A stretch of DNA of 64,000 nt from Phaeobacter gallaeciensis DSM 26640. Its GTDB lineage: Bacteria > Pseudomonadota > Alphaproteobacteria > Rhodobacterales > Rhodobacteraceae. Each line of letters opens with the position of its first letter. The first letter of the stretch is position 1. Of the stretch, positions 58,431 through 64,000 are shown in pieces. Both the position numbers and the translations under genes were made by a program. A model generated the notes under the pieces. It saw only the letters and a program-made list of their open reading frames with translations. It made no database searches and was not told the origin of the DNA. The stretch is taken from contig NC_023137.1 in assembly GCF_000511385.1 (NCBI RefSeq), positions 2,053,001 to 2,117,000 on the forward strand. Direction: 5' to 3'.

Positions 58431-59588
58431 TCAGAGCGTGACAACCTTCACGTCCTGCCCCTTTGCTGCCAGGGCGATCTCACCATTGCACAGGCGCAGC
58501 GCATCAGCGCCGAAGACCTCAAGACGCCAGCCTTTGAGCGCGGGAACATTCCGTTGGCCCGCGGCAATCGCGTCGAGATCCGAGCTGGGCGCAATCAGTT
58601 TCGCAGCGACGCCGGAGGCTTCGGTCTTGGCCTTCAACAGCACCCGCAGCAAATCGGCCAGCGCCGGGTTCACCTGTAGCTTTTCACGGCTGCGATCCGG
58701 CTGCGGCTGTGATCCCGCTGGGCACTCCACGCCTTTGGCCACGGCCTGAAGGATCCCTTCGGCGATGGCCCCCTTGCGGGCTTCGCGCAGCAGCAGCCGC
58801 GAATTTCCAAGATCTGAAGCGTTTTTGGGCTTGGTCGAGGCCAGTTCAACCAGCGCGTCATCCTTGAACACCCGGTTACGTGGCACATTGTTGGTCTTGG
58901 CATAGGTTTCGCGGAACGCAGCCAATTCACGCACAACGGCCAGAAACTTGCCAGAGTTGGTGCGGGTTTTCACCCGCCGCCAGGCCTCCTGAGGGTCGAC
59001 ATCGTAAGTCGCCGGATCGGTAAGCACCTGCAATTCTTCCTCAACCCAACGGGCGCGACCCGTGCGCTCCAGCTCGGCGGCGAGATATTCGTAGATCTGG
59101 CGCAGATGGGTCACATCCGCCAGCGCATAGGTTTTCTGCGCATCACTCAGCGGGCGACGGGACCAGTCGGTGAAGCGCGACGTCTTGTCCAGCCCCTGTT
59201 TGACGATCTTACGCACCAAGGTTTCATAGCCGACCTGCTCACCAAAGCCGCAGACCATGGCCGCAACCTGTGTGTCAAACAGCGGTTTTGGGAAGACCTG
59301 TGCATCAACCCAGAAGATTTCCAGATCCTGCCGCGCAGCATGAAAGACCTTCACTACGGTCTCATTGCGAAACAGATCATATAGAGGTTCCAGCGATAGC
59401 CCGTCCGCAAGCGGATCCACCAGCACCGCGTTTTCATTTCCGGCGCCAGGATAGGCCAGCTGCACCAGACAGAGTTTGGAATAATATGTCCGTTCTCGCA
59501 GAAACTCGGTATCCACCGTGACATAATCATGCTGCGCTGCAGCTTCGCAAAAGGCCTGCAGGTCTTCGGTAGAGGTCAGAGTTTTCAT
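58431..59588 (-). CDS. rnd: Ribonuclease D
   Basis: RNase D is a 3'-5' exonuclease that trims tRNA precursors. The 385-residue protein has the DEDD exonuclease motifs: Exo I in VTVDTEFLRERTYYSKLCL, Exo II around VFHAARQDLEIF, and Exo III with KTYALADVTHLRQIYEYL. It is followed by an HRDC domain (SGKFLAVVRELAAFRETYA, RNRVFKDDALVELA). The ATG at 59588 is preferred over a TTG one codon upstream. Its DEDDy-type final Tyr (TYALAD) is present. Confidence 0.95.
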   Translation of the reverse strand: MKTLTSTEDLQAFCEAAAQHDYVTVDTEFLRERTYYSKLCLVQLAYPGAGNENAVLVDPLADGLSLEPLYDLFRNETVVKVFHAARQDLEIFWVDAQVFPKPLFDTQVAAMVCGFGEQVGYETLVRKIVKQGLDKTSRFTDWSRRPLSDAQKTYALADVTHLRQIYEYLAAELERTGRARWVEEELQVLTDPATYDVDPQEAWRRVKTRTNSGKFLAVVRELAAFRETYAKTNNVPRNRVFKDDALVELASTKPKNASDLGNSRLLLREARKGAIAEGILQAVAKGVECPAGSQPQPDRSREKLQVNPALADLLRVLLKAKTEASGVAAKLIAPSSDLDAIAAGQRNVPALKGWRLEVFGADALRLCNGEIALAAKGQDVKVVTL

Positions 59589-59776
59589 CAATTACGGCTT
59601 TTTGGTTATCTGAATTGTTGCGCTGTGATACGCGCTTGTCCCGCTTATTGCAAACACGTGCCGGCGGTGTCAGAGGAAATCAGCTGCGGCGTGGTCCTCA
59701 GAGCGCAATGCCGTCACAAGTCATCACATCCTGTGATTTATAAAATATCAAACATTCATTTTGGGAATATTTAAAG

Positions 59777-59790
59777 CCAGCCTAGGTTGG
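59777..59790. promoter_or_regulatory. Short palindrome upstream of a small membrane protein gene
   Basis: The 14-bp ccagcctaggttgg is a near-perfect palindrome (6 of 7 pairs) centred 35 bp before the ATG at 59818. It may be an operator. No protein can be assigned. Confidence 0.3.
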
Positions 59791-59817
59791 TGTCATACCT
59801 TGATAGGAGACACTGAC

Positions 59818-60003
59818 ATGACCATGCTCGATCTCAACCCGACATTCTGCACGCCTGCCGCAGGACGCGGCCCACTGGCATCCATTCTGGTCGCCGCCGC
59901 CCTGATCGTTGTTCTCGGTGTGCCTGCCCTGATGGCCCCCGGATCACAGGCGCCGCTGACGGAGTGGCATGGCAACAGCGCCAGCCCAAGCAGCATCCGT
60001 TAA
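59818..60003 (+). CDS. Small single-pass membrane protein
   Basis: The 61-residue product has a hydrophobic segment (LASILVAAALIVVLGVPALM, about residues 20-40) between short polar ends; the C-terminus is Ser/Pro-rich. The ATG at 59818 follows TAGGAGAC, a good ribosome site at correct spacing, the main reason to call it a gene. I recognise no family. It lies divergent from rnd and ends 10 bp before the converging purN gene. Confidence 0.6.
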   Translation: MTMLDLNPTFCTPAAGRGPLASILVAAALIVVLGVPALMAPGSQAPLTEWHGNSASPSSIR

Positions 60004-60013
60004 AGACCGCGCC

Positions 60014-60610
60014 TTAGGACAGGTAGACAGGTGTCTTATCACCCGCCGCATAGCGGCGCAGCACGGCGGGATAAAGTTTATGCTCCTCCACCAACACCTT
60101 GGCTGCGAGCGTCTCAGGGGTATCTGCGGCATCGACATCGACCCGCGCCTGCCCCAGAATTGGGCCGTCGTCGAGCACGGCCGTCACCTCGTGCACGGTG
60201 CAGCCATGCTGGTGGTCGCCCGCCTCCAATGCCCGCGCATGGGTGTTGAGTCCGGTATATTTCGGCAGCAGTGAGGGGTGGATGTTCAGCATCCGCCCCT
60301 GAAACTGCGATACGAACCCGTCTGTCAGAACCCGCATGAACCCGGCGAGGCAGACGATATCTGCGCCAGCCTCAAGGATCGGCTTCACCAGCTCAGCCTC
60401 AAAAGCCGCGCGATCCTTGCCGTAGGGCTTGTGGTCCACCACGGCGGTCGGGATTCCTGCGGCGGCGGCCTTTGTCAGGCCACCTGCACTGGCAATGTTT
60501 GACAACACCAGACAGGGCCGCGCCGGATGATCGCCCGTCATGCTGTCGACCAGCGACACCATATTGGAGCCGCCGCCCGAAATCAGGATCGCGACGCGCT
60601 TGTGGCTCAC
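60014..60610 (-). CDS. purN: Phosphoribosylglycinamide formyltransferase
   Basis: PurN formylates GAR using 10-formyl-THF in purine synthesis. The 198-residue sequence has the phosphate-binding [11 protein letters not shown], the folate-site FMRVLTDGF, the catalytic Asn/His in [17 protein letters not shown] and the Asp in [13 protein letters not shown]. It overlaps purM by 4 bp (ATGA), forming the common purM-purN operon. Confidence 0.97.
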   Translation of the reverse strand: MSHKRVAILISGGGSNMVSLVDSMTGDHPARPCLVLSNIASAGGLTKAAAAGIPTAVVDHKPYGKDRAAFEAELVKPILEAGADIVCLAGFMRVLTDGFVSQFQGRMLNIHPSLLPKYTGLNTHARALEAGDHQHGCTVHEVTAVLDDGPILGQARVDVDAADTPETLAAKVLVEEHKLYPAVLRRYAAGDKTPVYLS

Positions 60611-61653
60611 AGCAGCTTGCCCGCGTAGCGCATCCCCGCACCCGCAGTCACAGTGCCCAGACGGGAGACTGTTTCGCCTTCCTCTTCCAGCACCTTGACC
60701 AAGTCTTCCGCGCGGTCCGCAGAGACAGAGAGGATCATGCCGATGCCGCAGTTGAAGGTCTTCAGCATTTCCGCCTCAGCGATACCGCCGGTTTCTGCCA
60801 TCCATTTGAAGACGGGCGGCAGGTCCCATGCGCTCAGGTCAATATCTGCGCCGAGATCTTCGGGCAGAACCCGCGGCAGGTTCTCGGTCAGACCGCCGCC
60901 CGTGATATGGGCCAGCGCATGCACGCCCCCAGCCCGCACGGCTGCAAGACATTGTTTGACATAAAGACGGGTTGGCGTCAGCAGCGCCTCCCCGAGGGTG
61001 CCCTCGCCGAACGGGCAATCTGCGTCCCAGCCAAGGCCGGAGACCTCAACCAGTTTGCGCACCAAAGAATAACCGTTGGAGTGCACACCATCGGAAGCGA
61101 GCCCTAGCAGCACGTCCCCTTCCTGCACATCTGCAGGCAGTGCGGTGCCCCGCTCCATTGCGCCCACGGCAAAGCCCGCGAGATCAAAATCCCCCTTGGG
61201 GTACATCCCGGGCATCTCAGCCGTCTCCCCACCGATCAGCGCGCAGCCGGAGCGCACGCAGCCCTCGGCAATGCCTTCGATGATGCGGGCGGCGGTTTCG
61301 GTTTCCAGTTTGCCGGTGGCGAAATAGTCGAGGAAGAACAGCGGCTCTGCCCCCTGACAGACCAGATCGTTGACGCACATCGCAACCAGATCGATGCCCA
61401 CGCCGTCCACGACGCCGGTGTCGATGGCAATGCGCAGCTTGGTACCAACGCCATCGGTGGCCCCAACCAAGATCGGGTCGCTATAGCCTGCGTCCTTCAG
61501 ATCGAACAACGCGCCAAAGCCTCCAAGGCCACTCATCACACCAGAACGGTTGGTCCGTTTCGCCGCGGGTTTGATGCGGTCCACCAAAGCGTTGCCTGCA
61601 TCAATATCCACCCCCGCATCCGCGTAGGTCAAACCGTTCTTGCCGCTGGTCAT
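60607..61653 (-). CDS. purM: Phosphoribosylformylglycinamidine cyclo-ligase
   Basis: PurM closes FGAM to AIR using ATP. The 348-residue protein has [20 protein letters not shown], the ATP-binding [38 protein letters not shown] and [16 protein letters not shown]. The ATG at 61653 is used; a GTG lies one codon upstream. It precedes purN in one operon. Confidence 0.98.
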   Translation of the reverse strand: MTSGKNGLTYADAGVDIDAGNALVDRIKPAAKRTNRSGVMSGLGGFGALFDLKDAGYSDPILVGATDGVGTKLRIAIDTGVVDGVGIDLVAMCVNDLVCQGAEPLFFLDYFATGKLETETAARIIEGIAEGCVRSGCALIGGETAEMPGMYPKGDFDLAGFAVGAMERGTALPADVQEGDVLLGLASDGVHSNGYSLVRKLVEVSGLGWDADCPFGEGTLGEALLTPTRLYVKQCLAAVRAGGVHALAHITGGGLTENLPRVLPEDLGADIDLSAWDLPPVFKWMAETGGIAEAEMLKTFNCGIGMILSVSADRAEDLVKVLEEEGETVSRLGTVTAGAGMRYAGKLL

Positions 61654-61725
61654 CACAGTGCTCCTTCAAAGACGTTGCGCAGCCTTTAGCGCAAGGCACG
61701 ACAGAAAGAAACAAAGGAATCTGCC

Positions 61726-61746
61726 GCACCCCGGAGACCGGGGTGC
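61726..61746 (-). terminator. Probable terminator of the metallo-hydrolase gene
   Basis: A perfect 8-bp GC-rich stem (61726-61733 with 61739-61746) lies 45 bp after the stop at 61791 and is followed on the minus strand by a T-rich tract. Confidence 0.65.
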
Positions 61747-61790
61747 GACCGCTGGATCCGGGCGTGTTCAGAGCCCGGAATTCGGTGGCT

Positions 61791-62777
61791 TCAGAGTGAG
61801 AACTGCCAGGGGGCCTGATCAAAGCCATAGGCATCGCCATCCCGCTCCACCCGGCCCAGACCGGGGAAATCAAGGTGCATGCCGGTGACCAGCAGCCCTT
61901 CGCTGGCGGCACGGTCCAGCATCATGGTGCGGCTCTTCACGGTCTGCTCCGGATCCATGTCAAAGGCCAGTGTCCAGTCGGGGCGGGCAAATTGCAGCGC
62001 TGTGCTGTGGATCAGGTCGCCCCAGATCAGCAGCGGAGCCGCGCCGGTCTCCAGCAGGAAACCGCAGTGTCCCGGCGTGTGGCCCGGCAGCGGCACCGAG
62101 CGCAGCCCGTTCATAACATCTGCCTCACCCTCGAACATCTTCAGGCGATCCTGATAGGGCGCAACTGCCGCCCGCGCGATATCAAAGAAGCCGCGCGAGT
62201 CCTGCGGAACCCCCGCATAGACCGCATCATCATGCCAGAAGTCATACTCGCCCTGCCCCACGATGATCTCAGCATTGGGGAACCGCGCGGTGCCGTCACC
62301 CTTCAGCAGGCCGCCGATGTGATCCGGGTGCAGGTGCGTGACGACAACGCTGGTGATCTCTTCCGGTGCGCGGCCAGCCGCACGCAGGGCCGCCTCCAAC
62401 CCGCCCAGGATCGACCCGAAGAGGTCGGCGGTACCTGCATCAATCAAAGTCACGGCCTCCCCCTGTTCGACCAGATAGCCGTTCACCGGCAGCGACATCT
62501 GATCGTCCTTGATGCGATAGAATGTGCCGTCCAGAACCGCGTCAGCCTCGGCCTGATCAAACCCGTTGATCTGGCTGATGTTCAACAGGAAATGCCCGTC
62601 CAGCAGCGCCGTCACCTTGGCAGAGCCGATCTGAAAACTGTGATAAGCCACAGGCAACTGGGGCGCGGCGGTTTCGGCGGCGCTATGGCTGGCGGCCTGC
62701 AACAGGGTGGGACTGGCAAGGGTTGCCACCGGGGCGGCGACGAGGCCACCAAGAAGATGTCTGCGAGAAAGGGTCAT
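61791..62777 (-). CDS. Tat-exported metallo-beta-lactamase-fold hydrolase
   Basis: The 328-residue protein starts with a Tat-type signal (MTLSRRHLLGGLVAAPVATL), so it is folded in the cytoplasm and exported. The MBL metal motif is VVTHLHPDHIGGLL (H-x-H-x-D-H), with further ligands in LPGHTPGHCGFLL and WGDLIHS. The family includes lactonases that degrade acyl-homoserine lactones and other hydrolases; quorum quenching is possible but not shown. The ATG at 62777 is placed by the signal peptide and an upstream GGAG. It is divergent from the LysR gene at 62901. Confidence 0.92.
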   Translation of the reverse strand: MTLSRRHLLGGLVAAPVATLASPTLLQAASHSAAETAAPQLPVAYHSFQIGSAKVTALLDGHFLLNISQINGFDQAEADAVLDGTFYRIKDDQMSLPVNGYLVEQGEAVTLIDAGTADLFGSILGGLEAALRAAGRAPEEITSVVVTHLHPDHIGGLLKGDGTARFPNAEIIVGQGEYDFWHDDAVYAGVPQDSRGFFDIARAAVAPYQDRLKMFEGEADVMNGLRSVPLPGHTPGHCGFLLETGAAPLLIWGDLIHSTALQFARPDWTLAFDMDPEQTVKSRTMMLDRAASEGLLVTGMHLDFPGLGRVERDGDAYGFDQAPWQFSL

Positions 62778-62900
62778 AAGGAACTCCGGTATCCAGTTCA
62801 GCAAATATAGCGTGATACAGAACTTAGCGCCCGAATGTCTCTGGCAACAGGCGCCCGCGCGCGATATGAGGTATCAGCCGTGCTTATAAGGATCCTGACA

Positions 62901-63860
62901 ATGGACCGTCTGACGCTTCTGGAGACCTTTGCTATTGCGCTGGACGAAGGCAGCATCAACCGCGCCGCACAGCGCCGGGGTCTGACCCAATCCGCCGCCA
63001 GCCAGCAGATCAAATCGCTTGAAACGCTGCTGGGGCACGCGCTGATGCTGCGTACGCCGCGCGGCGTGCGGGCCACCCGCGCCGGGGAACTGGTTTATGC
63101 CCATGCGCAAAACCTGCTTGGCGGCTATGATCGCTTAACAGCTGAGTTGGACGCCCAGAGTGATCAGGTCTCAGGGCGGTTCAAGGTGAGCACAAGCCGC
63201 TTTATGGCGCAGGCCGTGCTGGGCCCCATGCTGATGGATCTCGATACGCCTTATCCCGACCTCAATATTGTGATGCGGATTGAGGACCGTCTGGTGGATG
63301 TGGTGCGCGAGAACTACGATCTTGCCATCCGGACGGGATCGCTTGGTGATACGGATGGCGTCGGACGCAAGATCGCCGAACTGGAAACCGTGCTGTTTGC
63401 GACACCGGCCTATCTGGATCGTATCGGTCGCCCCAGTTGCCCGCAGGACATGCAGCGGCTGAAGTATATTCAGCACCACGAAGACCACACGATGGGGTAT
63501 TTTCCCCTCACCCGTGACGGTGCTGTCCATCAGGCCCCGATCCGGGTTGGCTTCACCGCCGATGATACGGATCTGATCATGCGCGCGGTCAGCAAGGGAT
63601 CAGGCTATACCCGCGCGCCCCGACTGCTGGTCGAAGAGGCGCTGAGCGCAGGCAAGTTTGAAGAAATCCTGCCGGGCTACACCGCGCCAAACAAAGACAT
63701 CTTTGCGGTCTACCCCTCGCGCCACGCGCTGGACCGGCGCCACGAAGTTGTGATTGAGGGGTTTCTCGACCATCTGCGCTGCCGCACTTCCGCACAGACG
63801 AATGTCGGCGCACCTGATCCGACACGATCACCGCTTGACCTCCTGCCCGCGATTTCCTAA
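62901..63860 (+). CDS. LysR-family transcriptional regulator
   Basis: The 319-residue regulator has the N-terminal winged helix (LETFAIALDEGSINRAAQRR, LTQSAASQQIKSLETLLGH) and a periplasmic-binding-like effector domain (RFKVSTSRFMAQAVLGPML, GLAIRT-like DLAIRTGSLGDT). The ATG at 62901 is set by the domain start; the frame extends upstream. It diverges from the metallo-hydrolase gene by 123 bp and probably regulates it, the usual LysR arrangement. Effector unknown. Confidence 0.95.
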   Translation: MDRLTLLETFAIALDEGSINRAAQRRGLTQSAASQQIKSLETLLGHALMLRTPRGVRATRAGELVYAHAQNLLGGYDRLTAELDAQSDQVSGRFKVSTSRFMAQAVLGPMLMDLDTPYPDLNIVMRIEDRLVDVVRENYDLAIRTGSLGDTDGVGRKIAELETVLFATPAYLDRIGRPSCPQDMQRLKYIQHHEDHTMGYFPLTRDGAVHQAPIRVGFTADDTDLIMRAVSKGSGYTRAPRLLVEEALSAGKFEEILPGYTAPNKDIFAVYPSRHALDRRHEVVIEGFLDHLRCRTSAQTNVGAPDPTRSPLDLLPAIS

Positions 63861-63872
63861 CCAACCTGTGGC

Positions 63873-63948
63873 GGGCCTGTAGCTCAACGGTTAGAGCAGA
63901 GCGCTCATAACGCTTTGGTTGCAGGTTCGAATCCTGCCGGGCCTACCA
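63873..63948 (+). tRNA. tRNA with CAU anticodon (probably tRNA-Met)
   Basis: A complete 76-nt cloverleaf: acceptor GGGCCTG paired with CGGGCCT, D-stem GCTC/GAGC, anticodon stem GAGCG/CGCTT with loop CTCATAA (CAU), T-arm GCAGG-TTCGAAT-CCTGC, discriminator A and an encoded CCA end. An elongator tRNA-Met is most likely; a tRNA-Ile2 with lysidine-modified CAU has the same anticodon and cannot be excluded by eye. Confidence 0.93.
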
Positions 63949-64000
63949 TTTTCTGCCACCTTTGCCGGAATGCGCGCTTCACGTTATGTGACCGCCAAAT

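Overview
The window is chromosomal DNA of a marine alphaproteobacterium of the Roseobacter group (Rhodobacteraceae; Phaeobacter/Ruegeria/Leisingera-like). The evidence is the high GC content, a circularly permuted two-piece tmRNA with the tag ANDNRAPAMAVAA, an alpha-type SspB, a DUF1476 protein (family of the F1-ATPase zeta inhibitor), DctBD, and methionine-synthase parts carried as separate proteins. Species was not determined.

Layout. (1) 1-4,100: the end of a GntR/FCD regulator, a 262-bp transposase-less inverted-repeat element (MITE-like), a SnoaL-like protein, the tmRNA gene, a membrane-anchored AraC-type regulator and an exported protein. (2) 4,145-25,325: about 21 kb of tightly packed minus-strand genes forming an unusual biosynthetic cluster built of free-standing enzymes. 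It holds a phosphopantetheinyl transferase, three carrier proteins, three adenylate-forming enzymes, three KAS III-like proteins with a Cys-His plus HxxxxD signature, one KS-like protein without the active-site Cys, three acyl-CoA dehydrogenase-type proteins (one fused to a PLP decarboxylase, one half-size), a luciferase-like and an FAD monooxygenase, a P450 lacking its heme cysteine, an alpha/beta hydrolase and a MATE exporter. No NRPS condensation domain or modular PKS is present. (3) 25,976-30,199: an ABC exporter of two FtsX-like permeases, a LolD/MacB-like ATPase and an HlyD-like adaptor, followed on the opposite strand by a second SnoaL-like protein homologous to the one at 762. (4) 31-64 kb: mostly core genes: chrA, sspB, fumC, a canonical P450 paired with a membrane serine hydrolase, ccdA, tusA, rne, dctD/dctB, purQ/purS/purC, a DUF1476 gene, an MprF-like aminoacyltransferase, a homocysteine methyltransferase, a corrinoid protein and DUF1638 (probable split methionine synthase), sufE, rnd, purN/purM, a Tat-exported metallo-hydrolase, a LysR regulator and a tRNA with CAU anticodon.

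How the cluster could work (inference): the PPTase activates the carrier proteins; the adenylating enzymes load amino or acyl units; the PLP decarboxylase-dehydrogenase fusion, the other dehydrogenase-like proteins and the monooxygenases modify them; and the KAS III-like proteins join or offload units by acyl transfer, in place of condensation domains. The MATE protein and possibly the neighbouring ABC/HlyD system export the product. The product cannot be deduced from sequence alone. This cluster is the best candidate in the window for an undescribed system.
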